Below are positions 17,144 to 24,629 of a DNA stretch of 64,000 nucleotides, piece after piece; the stretch's first letter is position 1; every line of letters starts with the position of its first letter. Below the pieces are notes generated by a model. The model was not told where the DNA came from. It worked only from the letters and a program-made list of their open reading frames with translations, and searched no databases. Made by a program: the position numbers and the translations under genes. This DNA comes from Bacillus bingmayongensis (lineage in GTDB: Bacteria > Bacillota > Bacilli > Bacillales > Bacillaceae_G): the NCBI RefSeq assembly GCF_000299035.1, contig NZ_AKCS01000005.1:186001-250000 (forward strand). Direction: 5' to 3'.

Positions 17144-17953
17144 TTAGTTTTCTTTTTCTGTTTCTTTTTCTTTTTCTGTTTCTTTTTCTTTTTCTTTTTC
17201 TTTTTCATAATATAACTCATTTGCATATTTTCTATTTGTCCCCTTTAAATATGCAAAAATAATTTGAGGTCTCTTTATCAATGCCCAATCACCATGTTCA
17301 TCAAATTTTCTACATGAAGTTGTCATATACGCTTTCTTTATCGTAGTGAATTTTTTTTTACACGTCTTACCATGTTTTTTTAAACGCATCGCAAATTCTG
17401 CATCCTCAGCCATTAACAAACTTTCATTAAAACCACCGATTGCATTAAAGTCTTTCCTATAACACCAAAACATCCCAACTGATATGAACCCATATTTAAA
17501 TATAAGAGGAATAATTAAAAATAAACCTGATACTATGATTCCTAGTGAAATACGTTCAAACTTTCCTTTAACGCCCCCACCTATATATTTTCCGGTCATT
17601 AAATGCCTTTCTATTTCAATCAACATATTCTCACTCATCGAGCTATCTGCATCTATTGTAACAATGATTTCTCCCCTAGCTATTTTTGCACCAGCATTTC
17701 TAATTTTAGAAAGGTTTTTGTTTTCATCTTGCACTGTTATGCAATGATATGACTGTGCAATTTCTTCTGTTCGATCACTACAGCGATTTAGCACAACAAT
17801 AACTTCGACCTGATTTTTATAAATGTTTGATGCGGCCACAATAGAATCCAGACATCTACCAATATACTTTTCTTCATTGTGTGCAGGGACTATAATAGAA
17901 AATTTAATGTCTTGTTCATTATCTCCCCCTACAAAACAACTACACCTACCCAT
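17144..17953 (-). CDS. Family 2 glycosyltransferase with a repetitive Glu/Lys tail
   Basis: A 269-residue GT2 enzyme: FSIIVPAHNEEKYIGRCLDS is the nucleotide-sugar-binding start, VTIDADSSM the metal-binding DxD, and LLMAEDAEFAMRLKKHG the catalytic ED motif. A hydrophobic segment (residues 145-165) suggests membrane association. The last 20 or so residues are a tract of Glu-Lys repeats with occasional Thr, encoded by a hexanucleotide repeat. I start at MGRCSC, which has GGGAGAG seven bases upstream; the ATG with the best site (GGGGGAG at about 17915) is out of frame and would give a nine-codon peptide. Its sugar and acceptor are unknown; no polysaccharide cluster surrounds it. Confidence 0.8.
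   Translation of the reverse strand: MGRCSCFVGGDNEQDIKFSIIVPAHNEEKYIGRCLDSIVAASNIYKNQVEVIVVLNRCSDRTEEIAQSYHCITVQDENKNLSKIRNAGAKIARGEIIVTIDADSSMSENMLIEIERHLMTGKYIGGGVKGKFERISLGIIVSGLFLIIPLIFKYGFISVGMFWCYRKDFNAIGGFNESLLMAEDAEFAMRLKKHGKTCKKKFTTIKKAYMTTSCRKFDEHGDWALIKRPQIIFAYLKGTNRKYANELYYEKEKEKEKETEKEKETEKEN
17147..17206. repeat. Hexanucleotide tandem repeat tract
   Basis: About ten copies of TTTTTC or TTTCTG-type hexamers in tandem encode the Glu-Lys tail of the glycosyltransferase. Copy-number change would add or remove two residues at a time without a frameshift. Confidence 0.85.
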
Positions 17954-18071
17954 ATCACATCTCTCCCAATACAATTTTTATATTTAGGCATTGCTTTTAC
18001 TATAGAACAGATTTCTGTATTCGCATTGAATTATAATCATTCATGAATACAACCCTCCTACTTTTTCATAC

Positions 18072-18119
18072 AAAAAACACCGGAATTTAGAATTTCTGCC
18101 TAACGACTCGGTGTTTTTT
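18072..18119. terminator. Hairpin with A- and T-runs
   Basis: AAAAAACACCG pairs perfectly with CGGTGTTTTTT across a loop of about 26 bases. It lies in the gap between the glycosyltransferase and the kinase relic. Confidence 0.6.
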
Positions 18120-18133
18120 GTCTTATGACAACC

Positions 18134-18194
18134 CCGCTGATTAAAGTGACACTTTAATCAGCGGAGATCTTACTGCCCATTAATGCTGGATAAA
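18134..18194. repeat. Short derivative of the dispersed element seen at 44 kb
   Basis: CCGCTGATTAAAGT and its exact complement, three bases apart, form a 14-bp hairpin; this is followed by TACTGCCCATTAATG and GGATAAA. The second arm (ACTTTAATCAG) and the TACTGCCC...GATAAA segment match the two ends of the larger structured element at 44037-44313, with the GC-rich middle missing. It looks like an internally deleted copy. Confidence 0.6.
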
Positions 18195-18199
18195 ATAGT

Positions 18200-18729
18200 T
18201 CAATACAAAATTAGTATCCCTATTTTTGACAACTCAATTTCTGTATTATCTTTTAAAATAAATAACTTATCCTCATGTTGTTTCAACATATGTAAAATCT
18301 CTTTTTTACAATTTTTTCAAAATCATTGGTCCACTTAAACATTTTCATAAACATTTCAAATGTAGGTGTATAGTTAGTCTTTTCTAGATTAAGCAACTGC
18401 AACATAAATCTTTTTATTATTCTAGCTTTCCTCTTTACTACACTGACATCTAAAAATATAATTAAATCTGCTTTTTGCAAGCTTTGCGATACCCATTTAT
18501 GATGGGCACCTTCAACAATCCAAGCGTTTGAATGTACAATATTATAAAGTTGTTCATCTCTTTCCTTAGGTGTATTTCTTACATCGCCATTTTCGGTCCT
18601 TCTCCAAACAACATTATCTAACTCATAATGAGGAATATTTAATTGCGATGACAATTCTCTTGCTAAGGTTGTTTTTCCACTTCCAACAGGACCAATGATA
18701 TGAATTTTATTAGGTATAATACTTTTCAA
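18200..18729 (-). pseudogene. P-loop kinase (topology modulation/FlaR-like) with C-terminal frameshift
   Basis: The N-terminal part is a normal small P-loop NTPase: IHIIGPVGSGKTTLARELS (Walker A), ELDNVVWRR, WIVEGAH and ADLIIFLDV (Walker B), as in adenylate kinase-like 'topology modulation' proteins. After FEKIV the frame ends quickly at 18283, but another frame continues KEILHMLKQHEDKLFILK, the usual ending of the family, to a stop at 18200. A one-base change in the A-run around 18305-18320 explains this. The start is uncertain: TTG at 18729 has a GGTGG-like site; ATG nine codons earlier has none. Function of the family is poorly known. Confidence 0.7.
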
Positions 18730-18776
18730 GACAACCACCACTTTATAGATTTTCACAAAAAAACTTTCGCTGTTTC

Positions 18777-19238
18777 TTACATTAAACCTCTTCTAATCAA
18801 GTTAGCTGACACAGGTTGAAGACCTAACTCCCTTGCCCAAATAGATAATTGACCAATATGATGGATCTCATGTGCAATCACATGACGTACAACTTCGCCA
18901 TATTTGTACGTCTCTTCAGTCCATGAGGCTGTTAATATTTTATTCTCTAAATTACTTGACCATGTTTGCAAAAAAGAATTCATTTCATTTTTAAAAGAAT
19001 CTGAAAGTTCTTTCACTTTTTCAAGTGATTGATAGTCTTGAAATTGCAGATTCAAATCTTCTTCTCCCTGAAGAGCACGTATCCAGCTATATTCTACATC
19101 TATAATATGAAACAAAGTCTCCAAAATACTCCCTACTCCTCCAACACGTTTACAGAGTAAATCTTCTTCCGAAAGCTGCTTACACCATTCAAACCATTGC
19201 TCTCTAACTTGCCAATTATATAGAAATAAAGTTTTCAA
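18777..19238 (-). CDS. DinB-family protein
   Basis: A 153-residue four-helix-bundle protein of the DinB/YfiT superfamily. The metal-binding histidines typical of the fold are seen in LFHIIDVEYSWI (near residue 44) and HEIHHIGQLSIWAREL (near 125-130). Members are metal-dependent, often thiol-transferase-like or of unknown function, and induced by stress in some species. A ribosome binding site (AGGAGAG) precedes the ATG. It follows the hydrolase relic by 16 bases on the same strand and may have been co-transcribed with the small genes above. Confidence 0.8.
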   Translation of the reverse strand: MKTLFLYNWQVREQWFEWCKQLSEEDLLCKRVGGVGSILETLFHIIDVEYSWIRALQGEEDLNLQFQDYQSLEKVKELSDSFKNEMNSFLQTWSSNLENKILTASWTEETYKYGEVVRHVIAHEIHHIGQLSIWARELGLQPVSANLIRRGLM

Positions 19239-19253
19239 TCAACTTCTCTCCTT

Positions 19254-19670
19254 TTACATATGAGTTAATATCCATTTAACAGCTTCTATCACATATTCAG
19301 GCTCATCTTTTTGAATATAATGACCGCTATTGGGTGCAAGAATCAATTCGTTGTTATTTGATAATTGTAATAATTCTTTTTGCATTTGTAGCCATTTTAC
19401 TTGAGCTTCAGGAGAATAAAACGCTTTTTTTCCAGCAGCAACTATAACAAGTGGAATCTTCCTTATTGATTTACAATGAAGACCAGCCTCAGCCAAGCTA
19501 CTCATAAACTCTTCATACGTACTTTCATATATAAATTGTTTATAATATGCTTCTTGAAATTCAGGAGGCATTATGGATAGAAAATCTTCTCTATAGTTTT
19601 CTGACGTTGAATCTACTAATATTAACCCTGCTGTTTCTTCTGGATAAAAAGAATAGCAATTATGTATCAA
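19254..19670 (-). pseudogene. Truncated alpha/beta hydrolase
   Basis: The reading frame holds only the second half of an alpha/beta hydrolase: YPEETAGLILVDSTS follows what should be the nucleophile elbow, and the C-terminal half has VIVAAGKKAF and the catalytic-His region APNSGHYIQKDEPEYV. The N-terminal half with the oxyanion strand and the GxSxG nucleophile is missing, and no proper start codon exists. Upstream DNA is taken up by a different small gene, so the loss is a deletion rather than a frameshift. Confidence 0.7.
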
Positions 19671-19899
19671 TATTATCTGTCATAATTAATTTTTCAGAAG
19701 TATATTGTCTTATTTGTTCATAAGCAAGTTCGATTACGTGTTCTTTTGAATCTATCAAAGAGAGATTACGTGTTAGTGGATTCCAATATTCATAACCCTC
19801 GTCTTCTGTCCAACGAAAAACTTCAATTGTATACAAATTGTCGTTTCGCTTGATGATTTGTGCTTTGTACTCTTTGGTTTTTGTATATAATTCTAAAAT
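19660..19899 (-). CDS. Small hypothetical protein, 79 residues, no ATG/GTG/TTG start
   Basis: The frame reads ILELYTKTKEYKAQIIKR, then NLYTIEVFRWTEDEGYEYWN and a helical C-terminus, and looks like a real compact beta-rich protein of a kind common in B. cereus-group genomes. GAGGGGG lies at the right place, but the codon six bases downstream is ATT rather than ATG. Either an unusual ATT start is used or the start codon has mutated. It overlaps the hydrolase relic by 11 bases. I do not recognise a function. Confidence 0.5.
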   Translation of the reverse strand: MLELYTKTKEYKAQIIKRNDNLYTIEVFRWTEDEGYEYWNPLTRNLSLIDSKEHVIELAYEQIRQYTSEKLIMTDNIDT

Positions 19900-20143
19900 G
19901 ACAAGCCCCCTCAGATTATAACCACCTCTCGTATATATTAATCTACAAATGAGAAAATTATACTTCTAGATAGATTCACATTCCGAAAGTTTATCATCAT
20001 TTTCACACGAGTACATTCTCATATCTCTCACTTTACTATATTCTGGTCAGTTCATTCCATTCCACCTAGATGCATACTCTCTTCCATCTCTTGCCTGTTT
20101 GTTACATTCTATTAAACCATTCATGTTCTAAAATACTCATTTC

Positions 20144-20632
20144 CTACAAACTCCAATACTCATCTCCTATTTTCCTCGCATCTCTCAATAACTCTTTTTT
20201 TACAAATCCAACTTTTTCATAACATGCAATGGCAGATGTATTAAAATCAAATACTCCGAGAGAAACTCTATGCAATTTTAGTTGTCCAAATGCAACGTTG
20301 AGCACTGCTTCCATCATCTTTTTCCCAATAGATTTCCCTCTCATACTTGAGTCCCCAACTAAAACTTTTCCAATTCTTGCAGAGTTATTTATTCGGTCAA
20401 TTTTCCCAAGCGAAATATGCCCTATAACCTTTCCAGTTTTTTGATCAATCACTTTATATACAAATACGTCTGCATTCTCATAATTTGCATTCTTTATATA
20501 CTTCTCTAATTGTTTTTCCTGTAATGGGTAAGTAAATGCTGGTCCTCCCCATTGCAATAAAAATTCCTCTGAATGAATCCAACCCAGCAGCTGTTTGAAA
20601 TCGCTTCTTTCAAAATATTCAAGTTTAATCAT
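20144..20632 (-). CDS. GNAT-family N-acetyltransferase
   Basis: A 162-residue GNAT enzyme of the RimJ/RimL-like type. The acetyl-CoA-binding motif A is seen as RIGKVLVGDSSMRGKSIGKKMM (Q/RxxGxG/A form RGKSIG), followed by the late strand HRVSLGVFDFNTSAIACYEKVGFVKKE, the classical 'N..A...YeK.GF' ending. It transfers an acetyl group from acetyl-CoA to an unknown amine. Ribosome binding: AGAGG upstream of ATG. It follows the flavin reductase-like gene by 22 bases on the same strand and may be in one operon with it. Confidence 0.85.
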   Translation of the reverse strand: MIKLEYFERSDFKQLLGWIHSEEFLLQWGGPAFTYPLQEKQLEKYIKNANYENADVFVYKVIDQKTGKVIGHISLGKIDRINNSARIGKVLVGDSSMRGKSIGKKMMEAVLNVAFGQLKLHRVSLGVFDFNTSAIACYEKVGFVKKELLRDARKIGDEYWSL

Positions 20633-20654
20633 TACCTCTGGCCCCTTTTAAGAT

Positions 20655-21269
20655 TTAAGCTCGATAATTCTTCCCTAACTCTTTTCCTATTGAAAAATAA
20701 TGTCTAAAACTATAAAATAACGGATTCCATTTTTCTGGATTAATATGATTTTCCCCTTTAATTATTTCTTCATGGGCATATACATGAAGAACTTCCGTTT
20801 CAACAATTGCGAAGAAAGGACCATATTCTGGAATACGTATGTCTTTTACTTTTGCCTCAATTTGTAGTGGACATTCTTTTATTCGTTGTGGTTTTACAGA
20901 TTTTGAATCAATTGGTGTAAAACCCGCTATTGTAAATTTATCTTTTTGATATGTATATCCCATTTCTTGTTTATAAACCGGAACTTTCTCTACCCCTGTA
21001 TAAGGTGAAATTTTTTCTACTTGCTCCCACTGCGATGAAGGAGGTAAATTAATTACGCACTCTCTGTTTCTTTCAAGATTCTCAATTGATTTTCCTCCAA
21101 GTCCAACACCTAAAATAATATAGTTACCTAAAGCCCATGAAGAAGACATTGGACTTATATTTGTTGTTCCATCTTCATTTAATGTTGATAATAAATAAAT
21201 TGGCATTCCGTAATATAAAATTTTTGGCTTGATTTCTTTACAGGAACCTTGTTGAAATGTGAAATCCAT
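20655..21269 (-). CDS. Flavin reductase-like, FMN-binding split-barrel protein
   Basis: A 204-residue protein of the flavin reductase-like family: PIYLLSTLNEDGTTNISPMSS at the N-terminus is the FMN-binding strand-turn-strand, followed by LGNYIILGVGLGGKSIENLE and ECVINLPP. Members bind FMN and reduce flavins or act with monooxygenases. It is divergent from the ArsR-type regulator at 21365 (95-base gap), which probably controls it. GGAGT precedes the ATG. Substrate unknown. Confidence 0.85.
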   Translation of the reverse strand: MDFTFQQGSCKEIKPKILYYGMPIYLLSTLNEDGTTNISPMSSSWALGNYIILGVGLGGKSIENLERNRECVINLPPSSQWEQVEKISPYTGVEKVPVYKQEMGYTYQKDKFTIAGFTPIDSKSVKPQRIKECPLQIEAKVKDIRIPEYGPFFAIVETEVLHVYAHEEIIKGENHINPEKWNPLFYSFRHYFSIGKELGKNYRA

Positions 21270-21364
21270 AAAATCACTCCTATTCTTATTTCTTCATTTG
21301 TATTGTAAAACACAAATAATTCCATTATCATCGAAATATGGATGTAAAATAAGGAGTGATGCAA

Positions 21365-22045
21365 ATGAATGTAAATGCAGCAAAAATAGCTTCTCTTATT
21401 AGCGATAGATCACGAGCAACAATTCTAGTTCAACTTTTGGATGGTCGTCCACATCCAGCTACCGAATTAGCACATGCAGCAAAAATCAAACCACAAACAG
21501 CCAGTTTTCATCTTCAAAAACTATATGAAGCACAGATTATAGATGTTGAAAAACATGGAAGACACCGTTATTACAAAATAGCCAACCATGAAATAGCAGA
21601 ATCGCTGGAAAAAATACTATATTTGGCCTCTCCAGAACCAATTCGATCCTTTAAGCAATCAAAGGAGACTAAAGAAATTCAATATGCCCGAACTTGCTAT
21701 GACCATTTAGCCGGAAAATTAGGTGTTGAAATTACAAATTCACTTTTAGACAATGAAATATTAATCAAAGATGGTTTACAATTTAAAGTAACGAAAAAGG
21801 GACAAGAATTTTTTGAGAGTTTTGGTATTGATTTAGATTCGTTATATAAAAAAAGAAGGTTTTTTTCAAAATGTTGCTTAGATTGGAGTGAAAGGCAACA
21901 TCATATAGCGGGCTCTTTGGGGAACGCTATTTTGGAGCAACTGTTACATGAAAATTGGATTGCTAGAGCCGAACACTCAAGAGCAATTCACATTACTCCA
22001 TTAGGAAAGAGAAAAATATATGAGACTTTTTCAATACAGATATAA
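21365..22045 (+). CDS. ArsR-family transcriptional regulator
   Basis: A 226-residue regulator. The N-terminal winged helix-turn-helix (ATILVQLLDGRPHPATELAHA then KPQTASFHLQKL) is of the ArsR/SmtB type without obvious metal-binding cysteines in helix 3; a second C-terminal domain (about 100-226) is typical of the longer B. subtilis YdfF-type regulators. AAGGAG lies eight bases before ATG at 21365; an ATG three codons upstream is too close to it. It is divergent from the flavin reductase gene, a common pairing, and probably represses it. Inducer unknown. Confidence 0.85.
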   Translation: MNVNAAKIASLISDRSRATILVQLLDGRPHPATELAHAAKIKPQTASFHLQKLYEAQIIDVEKHGRHRYYKIANHEIAESLEKILYLASPEPIRSFKQSKETKEIQYARTCYDHLAGKLGVEITNSLLDNEILIKDGLQFKVTKKGQEFFESFGIDLDSLYKKRRFFSKCCLDWSERQHHIAGSLGNAILEQLLHENWIARAEHSRAIHITPLGKRKIYETFSIQI

Positions 22046-22093
22046 TATCTAGTACTCACTACAAAATAACAGGAGTGTTTATGACTACTTATC

Positions 22094-22124
22094 AAAAAAA
22101 GCTGCCCTAAACAGAGCAGCCTTT
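22094..22124. terminator. Terminator between the ArsR and coat-like genes
   Basis: GCTGC and GCAGC pair around a ten-base loop, flanked by an A-run on the left and CTTTTAT on the right, so it can serve both convergent genes. Confidence 0.65.
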
Positions 22125-22130
22125 TATCAA

Positions 22131-22481
22131 CTAAATCGCATTTGCTCTTGAGAAAAACTCAATTTCGCAAACCGAAACTGTTGTCCGTGTAGTGCCTGCA
22201 ACAATATCAACAGTGTCACATGAGACAGCTGCAACAGTACCAGTCACTGTAGCACCACTTTTAGTAGTAATTGTTACAGCAACACCTGTACCTATGAAAG
22301 ATCTTAGTCTCTTAACTAGACCTGTTGTGCAACAACAATCGCATTTTTCATTTCGATCTTTTTTGCACTTCTTAAATTCTCTCCAGCAGTCATCATCATG
22401 ATCATCCCAGCATTTAGAATGCTTTTTGTGATCCCAACATTTAGAATGTTTCTTTTCAAACCAATCTTCACGACAACTCAT
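22131..22481 (-). CDS. Cys/His/Lys-rich spore-coat-like protein with Sm-like C-terminal domain
   Basis: A 116-residue protein in two parts. The N-terminal half (1-55) is rich in Cys, His, Lys, Asp and Trp, with a near-tandem repeat KKHSKCWD / KKHSKCWDD and the cluster CDCCC. The C-terminal half (56-116) is a small beta domain (GTGVAVTITTKSGATVTGTV, then CDTVDIVAG) resembling the DUF2642/Sm-like domains of Bacillus coat proteins. Such composition is typical of cross-linked coat or exosporium proteins made in the mother cell. GGGGTGA precedes the ATG. No sporulation promoter was confirmed, so the spore role is inferred. Confidence 0.65.
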   Translation of the reverse strand: MSCREDWFEKKHSKCWDHKKHSKCWDDHDDDCWREFKKCKKDRNEKCDCCCTTGLVKRLRSFIGTGVAVTITTKSGATVTGTVAAVSCDTVDIVAGTTRTTVSVCEIEFFSRANAI

Positions 22482-22598
22482 TATTTCACCCCTTTATCCT
22501 TTTACTATAAATTATGTAGAAAGAAATAAAGTGATAGAGACAAACACATAGATACAAGAAAACAAACAATTGTCCTATACCGTGTTTAAAATAGAGAT

Positions 22599-22638
22599 AA
22601 TAAAAAATGAGCTCTTTATAAAGAACTCATTTTTTATT
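22599..22638 (-). terminator. Terminator of the acyl-CoA operon
   Basis: AATAAAAAATGAG pairs with CTCATTTTTTATT, extended by TCTTT/AAAGA after one mismatch. It directly follows the acyl-CoA synthetase stop. Confidence 0.8.
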
Positions 22639-22639
22639 A

Positions 22640-24580
22640 TTATATTTGTTTAGCTTTTAATTCCTGAATATATGAAACAACCTCTGGATTTACTAAAGAA
22701 GATAAATCACCCAATTCCTTTCCTATATACGCCGCTTTAATTACTCGTCTCATCACTTTTGAATTGCGTGTCTTAGGCAAATCCTCTACAACATGAATAT
22801 CTTTTGGACATAACGCCTTTCCAATATGTGAATTTACTAAATTCATCAACTCTTTTTTGAGTTCAGTCGTAAATATTGTCCCTTCTCGTAAAACAACGAA
22901 ACAGTGACAAACCTCGCCTTTCACTTCATCTGGTACACCTATTGCTGCTGCTTCTATTACATCATGATGCTTTACAAGGATTGATTCATATTCAGCTGGT
23001 CCGATACGCTTTCCAGCAATATTTAATGTATCATCAGAACGTCCTGTAATGATATATTGCTCTCCGTCATAGATTACCCAATCACCGTGTACCCACTTAT
23101 TTTCAAAACGTGACCAATACGTATTGATGTAGCGCTCGTCATCTCCCCAGAAGCTTTTCGTCATTCCAACCCATGGTTTTTCTAAACATAATTCGCCAAC
23201 TTCATCACGAATTGGAATTCCTTGTTCATCTAATACCACAGCTGCCATCCCAGGTAAAGATGCATTGAAACTAATCGGTGCAATTGGTTTAACTAAGACG
23301 TTCCCGAAGATTCCACCAGAAATTTCGGTTCCGCCTGAATAGTTACAAATTGGTACCTTTCCTTTTCCAACTGTTTCAAAGAGCCACATCCAAGGATCCG
23401 GATTCCAAGGCTCACCTGTTGAAGCAAATACCTCTAAACTTTCTAAAGAATGTTTCTGTACATTTTCATCACCTTTTGCCATCAGTGCTCGAATTAATGT
23501 TGGTGAAATTCCAAGGTGAGTAATTTGATATCGATCAACCGTTTCCCATAATCGATCTGCTTTAGGGTAGTCAGGAACACCTTCATACATTACCATTGTT
23601 GCCCCATTAATAAGAGAGCCAAATAATAAAAATGGTCCCATCATCCAGCCCATATCAGTCACCCATAACACGCGGTCACCTTGCTTAATATTCATACCAA
23701 ACCCTGCATCAAATGCCGATTTCAGAGGAAATCCAGCATGTGTGTGTACTGTTCCTTTTGGCTTACCAGTTGTCCCTGATGTATAAATGAGCATCAGTGG
23801 GTCATCACTTTTCATTTCTTCAGCATGTGAAAACGGCTTTTCTTTTTCAAGAATACTCCATGAAAGGTCATAGTTATGAGGTGTAAAATCATTTCCCGCA
23901 TGACGTACAATTACAACTTTCTCAATAGATGGGCAATGTTCACACGCTTTATCTACTTCATCTTTTAAAGAGACAATTTTACCACGGCGTGAGAAACCAT
24001 CAGCTGTAATAATCATTTTTGATCCTGCGGCTTGTATACGCGTCATGACTGCATCAGCTGCGAACCCAGAAAAAATCGGGGAAATAATCGCACCTATTTT
24101 CATTACTGCCAGCATGGCAACAACTGTTTCTGGGATCATCGGCATGTAAATAGTTACACGATCACCTTTTTCGATTCCAGAATGCTTTAATCCGTTTGCC
24201 ACACGGCTTACCCATTCATCAATCTCTTCATATGTAAACGATTTTGTCGTTCCATTTTCTCCTTCATACATTAAGGCAGGCTGTGTTTTCGTTTCTTCAT
24301 CTGCAAGCCATCGAGATAATGCAGATTCTACAACATTGCAAGTTCCCCCTGTATACCACTGTGCAAATGGCGTACCGTTTTCTAAATCTAGTACTTCTGT
24401 GTATGGTTTCATCCATTGATAGCCAACTGCACGTTCTGCTTCCCCCCAAAACCATGCGGTTTCTTCAATTGATTTGTTATAAAATGCTTCATAATCTTCA
24501 TAGCCAAGCGATTTCATCCATCCATATAAGCGTGTTTTATCTTTATATTCTTCTGTTGGAAACCAAACAGCTTGTTTCAA
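22640..24580 (-). CDS. AMP-forming acyl-CoA (acetoacetyl-CoA type) synthetase
   Basis: A 646-residue adenylate-forming enzyme in the size class of acetyl-/acetoacetyl-CoA synthetases. Motifs: LMLIYTSGTTGKPKGTVHTH (phosphate loop), NYSGGTEISGG, SFWGDDERY, TGRSDDTLNIAGKRIGPAEYE (hinge and A8) and the catalytic Lys in TRNSKVMRRV, where the usual Gly before Lys is Ser. It starts at TTG with GAGGAGGGG upstream. As the last gene of the leucine-type degradation operon it may activate acetoacetate released by HMG-CoA lyase, or a branched short-chain acid; B. subtilis has the distinct ligase YngI in the equivalent operon. A hairpin in front of it may lower its expression. Confidence 0.85.
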   Translation of the reverse strand: MKQAVWFPTEEYKDKTRLYGWMKSLGYEDYEAFYNKSIEETAWFWGEAERAVGYQWMKPYTEVLDLENGTPFAQWYTGGTCNVVESALSRWLADEETKTQPALMYEGENGTTKSFTYEEIDEWVSRVANGLKHSGIEKGDRVTIYMPMIPETVVAMLAVMKIGAIISPIFSGFAADAVMTRIQAAGSKMIITADGFSRRGKIVSLKDEVDKACEHCPSIEKVVIVRHAGNDFTPHNYDLSWSILEKEKPFSHAEEMKSDDPLMLIYTSGTTGKPKGTVHTHAGFPLKSAFDAGFGMNIKQGDRVLWVTDMGWMMGPFLLFGSLINGATMVMYEGVPDYPKADRLWETVDRYQITHLGISPTLIRALMAKGDENVQKHSLESLEVFASTGEPWNPDPWMWLFETVGKGKVPICNYSGGTEISGGIFGNVLVKPIAPISFNASLPGMAAVVLDEQGIPIRDEVGELCLEKPWVGMTKSFWGDDERYINTYWSRFENKWVHGDWVIYDGEQYIITGRSDDTLNIAGKRIGPAEYESILVKHHDVIEAAAIGVPDEVKGEVCHCFVVLREGTIFTTELKKELMNLVNSHIGKALCPKDIHVVEDLPKTRNSKVMRRVIKAAYIGKELGDLSSLVNPEVVSYIQELKAKQI

Positions 24581-24609
24581 TGTTTTCCCCTCCTCATTTT
24601 TCGAACAAG

Positions 24610-24629
24610 AAAGCCCTTAATAGGGCTTT
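24610..24629 (-). terminator. Intra-operon hairpin before the synthetase
   Basis: AAAGCCCT and AGGGCTTT pair around a four-base loop; on the minus strand CTTGTTC follows. The hairpin touches the yngE stop codon. The imperfect T-run suggests partial termination or mRNA processing rather than a full stop. Confidence 0.5.

Noticed and set aside
17147-17206. Considered as a CRISPR or VNTR array
   Set aside because: Unit is six bases, lies within a coding sequence, with no spacers; a simple microsatellite.
17905-17930. ATG after GGGGGAG as glycosyltransferase start
   Set aside because: It is out of frame with the enzyme and gives only nine codons.
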